Shown here one piece after another: positions 1-9,132 of a stretch of DNA of 64,000 nt. This stretch comes from Hybos culiciformis (taxonomy: Eukaryota; Arthropoda; Insecta; Diptera; Hybotidae). The DNA lies in contig CAXFZM010000349.1 in the NCBI GenBank assembly GCA_964007475.1, positions 62,001 through 126,000 of the forward strand. The letters run 5' to 3'. Within the stretch, counting starts at the first letter, position 1. Each line of letters starts with the position of its first letter. Below the pieces are notes generated by a model. The model did no database searches. It was not told where the DNA came from and saw nothing but the letters and a program-made list of their open reading frames with translations. The translations under genes and the position numbers were made by a program.

Positions 1-1
1 C

Positions 2-1015
2 CTATTTATTATTTTTATAAACAATATCTTAATAATACTAAATAATTATGATATTGATAAATGCCAAAAGAGTGCTATTGCCTTTGCAGACGACCTTACT
101 TGTTCAGCTGCGGCTAAAAAAATCCAAGTTATGCAACAAAACCTTCAACAAATGTTTCTCACAGTGGAAAACTATGTATCTTCATGGAGACTGAAGATTA
201 ACTATAGTAAATGTGAAGTTATATTATTTCGTAACACCTATAATTTTTGCCATAAGACTGTTCAAAAAAATTGGAAACAATTACTTATCAGAGCAGAAGA
301 TGGCACACAAATTCAACAAAAAAGCTGTGTTAGATATTTAGGAGTGTGGTTGCAACAAAACCTGAACTTTTCAAAACATATAAAAACACAAATAAAAAAA
401 GCAAATAAAGCTTTTTTTATTTCTAAAAATTTATTTTTATCCAAATATCTTTCACCCAGAGTAAAAATCATAGCGTATCAAGCTCTTATCAGACCAGTTT
501 TAAGCTACGGATGCCCAATTTGGTTTAACATTAGCGCAAGTTTAATGGAAAAATTGAGAATTTTCGAAAGAAAATGTCTGAGGAGATGTCTAGGAGAGTA
601 CAGAAAACCTGATCTAAATTTTAATCACTACCTTTCTAATAAATATATTTATAATAAAAGCAACGTAATTAGAATAGATAATTTTATTATATCTCTTATC
701 CGCAGTCATTACATGAAATCAGCACTAGTTAAAGAAAACACTTTCATATTTCACTCCCTGTTTCCTAATACAAATTACATTGAAAATTGTAAACAATCAG
801 GCTTTTTACCACCAGAGAGTTTTTTACATCTGGATAGCTCAGGAATTATTCAGAGCACTGACAACATCCCTATCTTATACCATTTCAATCGCAGATCAAC
901 CGACAAAAGCATTTTACCGTCTAATATAACGTTGTATTCTAAATTCAGTACAGATATTTCCAATAGAGATAAAAATAAAAACAAAAAAAACGAAATTTAT
1001 TGGTGGTTAAATTAA
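2..1015 (+). CDS. LINE reverse transcriptase, C-terminal part (partial)
   Basis: The frame is open from the window edge, so the true start lies to the left. It contains the LINE RT catalytic box FADDL (83-97), followed by the thumb-like stretch SWRLKINYSKCEVILF and the YLGVWL, KANKAFF and RPVLSYGCPIW motifs of Jockey-clade polymerases. The enzyme would reverse-transcribe element RNA at a nicked genomic target. The visible frame has no stop before TAA at 1013-1015, so this copy could be fairly recent. The element's endonuclease and ORF1 are outside the window. Assignment to Jockey rather than another LINE clade rests on motif appearance only. Confidence 0.85.
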   Translation, partial: LFIIFINNILIILNNYDIDKCQKSAIAFADDLTCSAAAKKIQVMQQNLQQMFLTVENYVSSWRLKINYSKCEVILFRNTYNFCHKTVQKNWKQLLIRAEDGTQIQQKSCVRYLGVWLQQNLNFSKHIKTQIKKANKAFFISKNLFLSKYLSPRVKIIAYQALIRPVLSYGCPIWFNISASLMEKLRIFERKCLRRCLGEYRKPDLNFNHYLSNKYIYNKSNVIRIDNFIISLIRSHYMKSALVKENTFIFHSLFPNTNYIENCKQSGFLPPESFLHLDSSGIIQSTDNIPILYHFNRRSTDKSILPSNITLYSKFSTDISNRDKNKNKKNEIYWWLN

Positions 1016-1450
1016 AATAAATCTTAATTCCTATTATATTGTACATATCAAAAATTATATATTATTTTATTATGGTTATATCATAAAATTTACTTCCTTT
1101 TCTAATCGTCAGAACTGTTTTCTTCACTTTTCTATTCTTCTCTTTAGGCTTAAGGTTCTTCTTAATTAGGTTAAGTTTTATTTTATCATTACAAAAAATG
1201 TTACGAAAAATTGTTTTTTATTAATTATTTTTACAATTATTCTATATAAAGAAATTTAGCGATTAAAATTAACATTAATCGACTTAATATGAAAGTTATT
1301 GTAAAAAAACTATTATTATAATATACTAAAAAATAAGAGTCCTCCAATGAGGGGCATTTATTTTGCCAATTAATTATGAAGTAAATTTATCATTTTTTTA
1401 GTTTATTTTTTGATTTGTATATTTAATTTGAAGGAAATAAAAATTAACTA

Positions 1451-1453
<3 letters not shown>
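1016..1453 (+). other. 3' untranslated region of the left LINE
   Basis: AT-rich sequence between the RT stop and the A26 tail. I see no reading frame in it. It is read as the element's 3' UTR because it ends directly in the poly(A) tract. Confidence 0.6.
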
Positions 1454-1480
<27 letters not shown>

Positions 1481-1481
<1 letters not shown>

Positions 1482-1954
1482 AATAATGATTTTGAATAAC
1501 TTTAAGAGCCCATATACACTCTGCTATAATGACTTGTTCTTCAGTTGTTAATATGGTTTCGGTTACGTCTAAAATAAAATGATAGATAATTTATTACACG
1601 AAGGATCGACAAAAATACTTTTCTTATCGATCGTGAAGCTTTAGGCAAACCATTAATTATTGGCTTTCACTTAGCAAATTATTTTAAAAGTTTTGTCTCT
1701 ACCTTGCTTTACAGCAGCAACGAAGATCCTGCCGAAGACTTAGAAAACTTCTGGCCAGCCAACGATTTTTCAAGATCTTGATCTTTTTTTGTATCTTTAT
1801 GTTGTTTTAACTGGTTAGCACCACGTTCGGAAATTGAAAAGGTAGTGCCACAAAGAAGGCACTTCGCTCAATATTGATCGTTTGGGACTTCCTTGACCCA
1901 GGTATGATCCAATTTCCAACCTGCTCGAAAAGAAGTTTTACGCGGAGGTGCCAT
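1481..1954 (-). pseudogene. BED zinc-finger/hAT-like gene fragment, cut by the LINE
   Basis: On the minus strand a frame starts at ATG 1954 with MAPPRKTSFRAGW, then a BED-like finger (tryptophans, KCLLCGTTF, and later QLKQH as the Cys/His zinc ligands). An in-frame TGA interrupts it at about residue 29 and a TAA lies at 1709-1711. A second piece follows a good acceptor (TTTTATTTTAG, exon from about 1568) and reads DVTETILTTEEQVIIAECIWALKV, the segment that usually follows the finger in hAT-derived proteins. The candidate donor is near 1702. The frame then meets the LINE poly(A) tract at 1480, so the rest of the gene is lost or displaced. It could be a decayed transposon or a domesticated hAT-derived host gene. 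Confidence 0.6.
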
Positions 1955-2551
1955 TATAATATTTATTTTAACACTTTATTTTTTTTTTTTAATTTTAATT
2001 TTATAACTTAATTTTTTCTTTATTTTATGAAATTTTTGATTATAATTAAATTATAATATAATTTTTTTTATAATTAATTTTATTATAAAGGAACTTCACT
2101 TTTATTTCTTTTCGTTTGAATAAAAAAACGGTAAAACTAAACGTTTTTTCTAATATGTATTCTCTTATGTGTACATAAGTAAAAATTAAATGTTTCTTTT
2201 TACTTATATACACAATAGACAATACAATATGTATAAATTACTGAAGCCATCGCGATAAGAATGATAAAATTACAGCTTCTTTATGCAAAAGAATAAACCA
2301 ACAACATTAAATTTATTAAGTGACAAATATATGACAAAATTATTTTTTGTCAAAAAAGTATACAAAATATATGATTTATATTACAAATCACCATTTAGTC
2401 AAATGCATACACAAAATATATGATTTATATGACACTGTGACCCCTGTTATTACCCCTATTTTGCAGCGTTGTGGCTTTTATTTTTCGTGATGCAGGACAT
2501 ACTATATTCTGTCTTCTTTTTTCCCCTATTTTGATCAAAAATTTTTAACAA
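1955..2551. other. AT-rich spacer, nothing recognised
   Basis: No coding motif was found. A short sequence, acaaaatatatgattta, is present twice near 2355 and 2410. The 5' boundary of the second LINE must lie here or near 2552, but I cannot place it. Confidence 0.5.
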
Positions 2552-2707
2552 TACCTCGCTAAAGAAGTTAAAGTTCAAAAATTATCAAGTAATACAATTG
2601 ATGAAATAATAATTGATAAAATAGATTATAATCACGATGTGAAAAGTTTGGAATGCCCAGTTTTCTTAAAGAGATTGCAGGCTGAAAGAACTAAAATTAG
2701 CAATTAG
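2552..2707 (+). pseudogene. LINE ORF1 C-terminal tail
   Basis: Fifty-one codons open after a TAA at 2546 and end at TAG 2705. The sequence includes DEIIIDKIDYNHD and ECPVFLKRLQAERTKIS. I do not recognise a domain. Its position directly before the endonuclease frame suggests the end of the LINE's ORF1 protein, the RNA-binding component. Confidence 0.45.
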
Positions 2708-2912
2708 AGAAAAATAAGCAAAATACAGTAAATGGCATTTATTTAAATATACATACAGGCAGGGCCGGTCCTGCTATATGTGCATGAAGTGCACTTGCAC
2801 AGGGCGCCTAACGAATAGGGCGCCAATCGATTTGTAGTCAAGAACATGCAAATCCATTCGAAATTGACTACTGTGCTACATAGTATTTATGTAAATATTT
2901 TTTTTTGGTATA

Positions 2913-3557
2913 CACTAGGTAGAAAAAGTCTGCGTACGGGCTCGTTTCTTATTTTTTGTTCAACATGTTCCCAGTTTTTGATGTCATTTAAAAGTACTCT
3001 ATGAAAAAAGTTTTTTTGTGAAAACATTTTTTTTTTTCAAAATTTAAATTTTGAGAAATAATATCAATTTTTTGAACTGTCTGAGTACAGCCTGTTTCAA
3101 TGCCGCGTCTCAGAAATTAACTAGTAATCTCATTTGAAAGGCAATTGAATGTAGAGAATTTTGCGCCATATAATTTTATCTGTACGATAAGGGAAAGTGT
3201 CAAAAATTGTCTTTGAAAGTCATAGGAATAGCTTAGAACTGCTGAAAAATAGGTTAGAACCGCTTCTTTTTATGATTTTCAAAATTTTTGACACTTTCAC
3301 TTATCGTAGGATAAAATTATATGGCGCAAAATTATCTACATTCAATTGCCTTTCAAATGGCATTATTAGTTAATTTTTGAGAGGCGGCATTAAAACCGGC
3401 TGTACGCAGACTTTTCCAAAAATTGATATTTCTCAAAATTTAAATTTTGATAAAAAAAATTTTTTTACAGAGTCCTTTTAAATGACATCAAAAACTGGGA
3501 GCATGTGGAAAAAAAAATAAGAAAACAAGCCCGTACGCAGACTTTTTGTACCTAGTG
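2913..3557. mobile_element. Palindromic Tc1/mariner-type MITE (645 bp)
   Basis: The left end cactaggtagaaaaagtctg and the right end cagactttttgtacctagtg are inverted copies, flanked by TA. The inverted similarity continues almost to the centre (near 3235): the two halves share long matching blocks such as tgatgtcatttaaaag and atggcgcaaaatt. There is no coding frame. Transcripts across it would fold into one long hairpin. TA duplication and end sequence place it with Tc1/mariner. Confidence 0.85.
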
Positions 3558-3599
3558 TATGTATATTTATTTGAGGACTAGCACAAGACCTACTGGGAA

Positions 3600-4200
3600 T
3601 ACCTCGTTAAAAAAAGCGCTTTAGTATAGTCTACTTCAGACTTCAGCTCTTGAGCCGCATGCGGCTCATAACATAAATTTATGCGGCTCCGGAAATCATT
3701 TTTTTTTACACTGCATTTGGCTCGAAGAACAATTCGGACAAATTTTTTTTTTTCACCCGGCCTAAACTTTTTTCATTCTAAACTACAAATAAAGAATTTT
3801 CTTGCACCCTAAACTACAAATCAAGAATTTTTGTTCCACTGTAAACTACAAATAAAGAATTTTTATTATTTAGTAAAAATAAACATCGAGTTTCAATGAC
3901 GGACAAATCAATTAAGGGTGTCATCATTAAAATTACAATTAATTTTGAAGAATTATATATTTTGAACAATGTATTAAATTCATAATTATAAATCAAAATT
4001 ATTGTTTTATTTAATTTTTAATATTTTAAAACGGTATATAAATCAAAAACTAAATATATTGATTTTCTTATATACATTTATAATTATTAAAAAAATTTGC
4101 GGCTCTTTAATTTTTGATATTTCTTAAAATTGGCTCGCTTATGTTTTGGGTTGCCTCAATGGTGACGGGAAAATGACTTATACTATGCTTATGGGGGCAA
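3600..4200. other. hAT-end-like sequence, possible decayed insertion
   Basis: Contains the palindrome gagccgcatgcggctc near 3652 and further gcggctc motifs near 3690 and 4100. These match the subterminal sequence of the larger hAT at 14804. Convincing TIR/TSD limits were not found, so it may be part of the surrounding 2760-4246 element or a separate MITE remnant. Confidence 0.35.
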
Positions 4201-4254
4201 TTTTCAAAATCGGCACAGGGCGCCGAATCAGCTAGGACCGGGCCTGCATACAGG

Positions 4255-5177
4255 GGCTAAAAAATAATTTTGTAGAATTAGAAAATATAATTATTAATGA
4301 AATTTTCGACTTTATTGGTCTATCAGAAACATATTTGATAATTGACGATGAAAATTCATTGGTTAATATTAATAATTACAAACTAATTATAGGATAGATA
4401 GCTTATCGAGACATACTGGAGGAGTTGCATTCTACATTGAAAAAAATTGGAAGTATGAAATTTTAAAAAGTATTAATCTAAATAATGAAATTTGGTGGTT
4501 AGAAATAAAAATTTATAAAAATAATACAAAACTGATTTTATGTGGCTTGTATAGGTCACCACGATCACTTAATTTAAACTCTGAATTTTTTACATTTTCT
4601 GGTGACTGGATTGAACAATTGGGGAATAGTTTCGGTTTTGATAAAGTTTTAATAATGGGGGATTTTAATATAAATTGGAATGAAAATAATAATTTTAAAA
4701 ATAAAATTAAACAAATAATTGATGATTTGGTGTTTAAACAAATTGTAAATGAATGTACTAGAGTTACTCATAGTTCAAGAACTTTGATAGACTGGGTAAT
4801 AAACGAATCAGTACCAAGGTGTTAATGTTATGCTTGAAACAAATTTTAAAATTAGTGATCATGAAACTTTAAAAGTAATATTAAAAATTAAAGAAAAAAA
4901 TGAAAAACAAAATTGTGTTATCAAAACTTTAAATTATGTTAAAGAATATTTTAGATTAAAAGTATGTAGAAATGATATAATGATAGTTTATTTTAATAAT
5001 TGTGAGTTCAAATCAGATAAATTTAGTAGTGCATTACGGGATTTAATAAATGACATTACTATCGAAAAAAATATAAAAATTAAAAATAAATGGTTGACAA
5101 ACAAGAGAATTAAAAAATCTTAACAAAAACATAATCAATACTTAAAAGATATGCGGTCTAATAACATTGAAGAATGG
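4255..5177 (+). pseudogene. LINE endonuclease domain (APE/EEP type), broken
   Basis: Reading across frames gives the order expected of a LINE apurinic-like endonuclease: NNFVELENIIINEIFDFIGL, SETYL, SRHTGGVAFYI, LCGLYRSP, the GDFNINW box (4660-4680) and a THSSRTLIDWVI segment before an ISDHETL-type box at 4850. The enzyme would nick target DNA to prime reverse transcription. Frameshifts near 4398 and a TAA at 4822-4824 break the frame. The first residues of the domain are at 2731-2759, upstream of the hAT MITE. The chain continues past the 412-like insertion at 13334 without loss, reading NIEEWDLYKIIRNGYKNKIN across the join. Confidence 0.8.
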
Positions 5178-5418
5178 TGTAGTGCCCCCTTATCATTATA
5201 TACATAATATTATATATATATATTTTATATTATATACTCTCTTTCTTTTATTCGTTAAGTTATCTTAGTATTAGTTAATAAGAAAGTATAAGACATGTTT
5301 AGGTATTTACTTTTAAGTTTAGTTTATAATCAGCTCTGAAATAATAAACACACAAGTGGAATAAATATTTTTTAAAAACAAAGTCCTCTTTTATTTAATG
5401 ATACCCTGAGGTATCACA
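5178..5418 (+). repeat. 5' LTR of the 412-like element
   Basis: 241 bp, starting tgtagtgccccc and ending gtatcaca. It differs from the 3' LTR by a few substitutions and small indels, for example tgaggtatcaca against tatcaca at the end. It contains the polyadenylation-like aataaa near 5341. Confidence 0.9.
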
Positions 5419-5433
5419 TGGCGACCGTGACAG
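5419..5433 (+). promoter_or_regulatory. Primer binding site, tRNA-Arg type
   Basis: Immediately after the LTR, tggcgaccgtgacag is complementary to the 3' end of a tRNA-Arg of the kind used by 412 and mdg1. It would prime minus-strand DNA synthesis. The tRNA identity is from memory of the family. Confidence 0.75.
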
Positions 5434-6433
5434 CTGCCATTTAGGCAGTCTTGAATTTTTTTGTTAATATAAAAATAATTTTTCAAAAATAATTTTTTAA
5501 ATAAAAAAGAAAATTAAATTTATTTTTAAAGAAAAAATTAATTAAAATTTTAAAAAAACTTTAATTCGATTTCTGATTAGAATGTGAAAAGAAATGAAAT
5601 GAACTAAAAAAAAAAAAAAAATAATTAATTTCAAATCATGTTAATTATTTAATTGAAAAATTTAAATGAAAACTAAAATTAATTTTCAAAAATAAAAATT
5701 TGAAAAAGGGAAAAGCCCTAGAATTAAAGAAAATTTTTTTAATTAACTTACCTTAAAATTCCTGAAAAAAAAAAAAACCTAAAATTAAAAAAAAAAAAAC
5801 AGCTAAAAAAAAAAAATAATGACGACATAAAAATTTATAATTGAAAAAAAATATTTTTCAAAAAAAAAAAAAAAAATCACATCACAAGAAAAAAAAAAAG
5901 GCGCAAAAACCTACGAAAAAGAAAAAAAAAATTTTTTTTATTATAAATAAATACAATTCAAAAAAAATGGTTGAAGAAAAAAAAACAACATAAAGAAAAA
6001 ATTCAGAAAAAAAAATTACACATACATACAAACTGAAATTGGTTTGAAAAAAAAAAAAAAAAAAAAAAAACATTTCAAACATTTCTCTCTCATACATAAA
6101 ATTTTTATAAATAAAGTGACACTTCAAAACAAAATAAATTTTGATAAACATAAAAAGTAATAAATAAATTCAAAAATTTTTAAAAATAAAATTCTTTCAA
6201 AAAACGAATTGAAATATAGGAATTTCTTTTCGAACTCCTTATATAAATTGAAAAAAAAAAATAATTTTTTAAATAACAGAAAAAAAAAAAAATTTAAAAT
6301 AAATAAAAATAAACATAATATCAACAACAACAGCTGTATTACTACATCATGAGCAGCAGAAAAGACACCAGCAGCAGCAGCTACGAAAATTCAATTATCA
6401 ACTAGAAGCAGCAGCAAAATCAACAAACAAGTA
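5434..6433 (+). other. A-rich leader of the 412-like element
   Basis: Very A-rich untranslated leader with no coding motif on the plus strand. T-rich minus-strand frames here are low-complexity artefacts. A short run of cag triplets lies near 6350-6415, just before the pogo-like MITE. Confidence 0.5.
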
Positions 6434-6971
6434 CAGGCATACCTCGATTAACGCTACCTCTTTTAGCGCTGTTTCGTTATAGCGCTCTTTTGATTTTTTG
6501 AAAAAACAATTTTTTTAACTTTAAAATATTTTTTAAATTATTTTATTTTTCTAAATTCATATTTATAATTCTTGGAATCCCTTTTTTTCAAAATTTCAAA
6601 AATAATTATGATTCGGGGAATACTAAATATCAAAAATTATCATTAATTCGGGAAATACTAATGTGAAATTTTTTATTAATTGTTCATTCGAAAAAGTGAT
6701 AGAAATAGTTTTATTGTTTTGTTCAACCTATGCATTGAATTCTAATTTAGTTTCTAATTTAAAAAAAAGTATAAATGAATTAAAAAAAAATTTTCAAAAA
6801 AAAAATACCATTTTCTTTATTTTTGACTTCAAAATACCAAAAAAAAAATTAGTTAAGAACGTAACCTCATATTTTACTGTAAATAGCACCTCTTTTAACG
6901 CTGTTTCTGTTAACGCTCAATTTTCAGCAATTTTCAGGAACGCATCATGAGCGCTAAACGAGGTATGCCTG
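6434..6971. mobile_element. pogo/Tigger-like MITE (538 bp)
   Basis: Inverted ends caggcatacctcg and cgaggtatgcctg are flanked by TA (6432-6433 and 6972-6973). The end sequence resembles that of Tigger/pogo elements. Subterminal blocks with acctcttttaacgctgtttc occur near both ends. The 95-codon frame inside shows no transposase motif and is not called as a gene. Confidence 0.8.
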
Positions 6972-7359
6972 TACTTCACTAATTAATAATTTTTTTTATA
7001 CAAATAAATTTTTAAATATATTTTTTATAAATTTTAATTTAAATAAAGTAAAACAATATAGATCCAAATTATTACATAAACAATTTCTAAAATTTTTTAA
7101 ATTGAAGTAAATAATTTTCAAATTTTTCAATTTTCAATTTCTAAATCAAAACTTTTTAAATTTTAATAATTTTTATATAAAAAATTATACTATATTATTT
7201 TATAAATATTAAAAATTACATAATTTAACATAATTTACTTTGAACTTATTATTACACATAAATATTTTACAAATAAATATTACATCATTTACTTTGAATT
7301 GATTTCTTCAAACTTTTTTTCTTCGAAAAAAAAAAATAAATTTATAATAATATCTCTTA

Positions 7360-7420
7360 TTATTACTCATTATTACTTATTATTACTTATTATTACTTAT
7401 TATTACATATTCTTACTTTT
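7360..7420 (+). repeat. Short tandem repeat (ttattactta)n
   Basis: Several imperfect units of tattacttat in the LTR-element leader. A simple microsatellite. Confidence 0.7.
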
Positions 7421-7584
7421 TACATGTTACTACAAGATTTTAATTTTGATTTAAAATTGCATAATTAAAAATGGTTTAACATAAGCAAAATTATGTTAAG
7501 CAAAATTGTATTATTTTATTTGGCATCTTTATTTTCTCTGGAAGTGATTCATATTCCAATAATGACCGGATCTAATTTTGCATA

Positions 7585-7815
7585 TACAACATAAGGTAAC
7601 CATTCTTAAAATTGTTAGGGACTTTCAACATAAGGTAACCACTCCTCAAATTTTTTTTAGGGAACCTCAATATAAGGTAACCACTCCTCAAAATTTTTTT
7701 TGGAGACTACAATATAAGGTAACCACTCCTCAATTATTTTAATAGGACTACAATATAAGGTAACCATTCCTAAATTATTTTAATATTTCAATACAAGGTA
7801 TCCACTCCGCAAATA
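7585..7815 (+). repeat. Six-copy, ~40-bp-phased motif array in the leader
   Basis: The motif ataaggtaaccactcc recurs at about 7591, 7630, 7672, 7714, 7755 and 7793, the last degenerate (acaaggtatccactccgc). Spacing is 38-42 bp while the intervening sequence varies more than the motif. It sits just upstream of the gag start at 7841. Regular spacing near four helical turns suggests a protein-binding array, as in other insect LTR-element leaders. That role is inference. Confidence 0.75.
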
Positions 7816-7840
7816 TTTTAATTTCGTAAAATTTTTTTTT

Positions 7841-9132
7841 ATGGATGAAGCTTGCAACGAAATCCAAACAGCTACAGATAATTTTCGTAAATGCGTTTGT
7901 AAGGCATTCAGAAAAACCTTAAACCAAAAAATTTAGAAACATTAAAAGCAATTAAATTAAATATTGAAGAAACATATAACATCTACGTAAATACAGTTCT
8001 TCAAACTTGTATTAAATTTGAAGAACAACATCATCATATTTTAGCTAAAGATCGTCAGTATTGTTACGAAAAGTTACAAGAGAGCTTCAAACTATTAAAG
8101 TGCGCAGATCTAATTCCAAAAGATATTCTATTACCGATCAAAATAAATCAAATCGAAAAAGAAAATATAATAGAATCAGATAGTTCTAAAGAAAAATTTG
8201 ACGATACTGTGACGATGGCTCTTTCTACTCCTGAATTTTTACGTATAGCTAGTTCACAAATAAATAGAAATTATAGTGGTGATCCACTATCACTTAAATC
8301 TTTTATCGAATCAATAAATTTGTTAGACACACTAGCAGAGACACAAGACTTAAAAAATTTATTAGCTCGATTTATTTTATCAAAACTTGACGGAACAGCT
8401 CGCGAAGCTATAGCCGATAATTCTAATACGGTAGAACTTATTAAACAAGATCTTAATAATTCGATTAAACCAGAAAGTTCTAAAATTATAGAAGGAAATA
8501 TAAAAGCTTTGAGAACGGATAGAAACACTTTACAAAATTTTTCAGAAAAAGCTAACGAATTAGCTGAAGCTTTTCGTCGTTCACTTGTGTTAGAAGGTAT
8601 TCCAACACAAAAAGCTAAAGAGATTTGTATTGAAAAAACAGTCGAAATGTGCAGAAATAATGCAAGATCTGATCTGACCAAAGCTGTTTTGTCATCGACC
8701 CAATTCCAAGACCCTAAAGAAGTAGTATCAAAATTTTTAATAGAAATAGATTTACAATCGCAAGAAAAACAGCTTCTGTCGTTTAGAACAAACAATAATA
8801 ATAATTCACCTAGAAATTCTTATGGAAATCGTTCCAATAACAATTTTCGTGCAAATTATAATAGGGGAAATTTTAGACACCAAAATCAACGATTTGTAAA
8901 TAATAATTTTCAAAACAATAATCGTAATAATTGGAACAATAATCGAGGTAATTTTAATAATAATCGAGGTAACTTTAATAATAATCGTGGGAACTTTAAT
9001 AATAATCGTGGTAATAGAGGAAACGCGAATAGAAATTTCAATCAAAACAATTACGTACGATACGCGGGAAACGACCAGGCCCCCCAAAACGGCCAGGGGG
9101 AACAAGATCAAATGCGTTTACATCAAAATTAA
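7841..9132 (+). pseudogene. gag: Gag polyprotein, 412-like (one frameshift)
   Basis: The first ATG (7841) opens MDEACNEIQTATDNFRKCV. Within 7903-7936 the coding frame shifts by one base and continues as NLETLKAIKLNIEETYN to TAA at 9130-9132. The central part, with LARFILSKLDGTAREAI (about 8361-8412) and a long helical capsid-like domain, matches the Gag of 412/mdg1-type elements. The tail is Asn/Gly/Arg-rich, with four copies of a GNFNNNR unit near 8940-9015, instead of CCHC knuckles. It would form the virus-like particle and bind RNA through the basic tail. Pol overlaps its end in the -1 frame. Confidence 0.82.

Larger units (their letters stand above)
1..1479 (+). mobile_element. Jockey-like non-LTR retrotransposon, 3' part
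   Basis: The left edge holds the 3' part of a LINE: an open reverse-transcriptase frame (2-1015), a non-coding 3' region and an uninterrupted A26 tract at 1454-1479. The next base resumes a BED/hAT-like coding sequence on the other strand, so the A tract marks the insertion junction. The 5' part lies outside the window and no TSD can be checked. Confidence 0.85.
2760..4246. mobile_element. Non-autonomous hAT element (1487 bp)
   Basis: The ends are imperfect terminal inverted repeats: cagggccggtcct on the left and aggaccgggcctg on the right, 12 of 13 matching. They are flanked by a perfect 8-bp duplication catacagg (2752-2759 and 4247-4254), as expected for hAT. Subterminal sequence also mirrors (cagggcgcc near both ends). 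No transposase frame is visible. The element contains a mariner-type palindromic MITE and, around 3640-4165, sequence with gccgcatgcggctc that resembles ends of the larger hAT in this window. That part may be a further decayed insertion. Confidence 0.88.

Noticed and set aside
5882..6330. Overlapping minus-strand frames rich in Phe/Leu
   Set aside because: Translation of poly(A)-rich leader of the 412-like element. No motif.
6663..6950. 95-codon frame as a pogo transposase
   Set aside because: No helix-turn-helix or DDE motif. The element is only 538 bp.
8271..9111. Minus-strand frames of 174 and 101 codons
   Set aside because: Antisense shadows of gag, caused by its codon composition.
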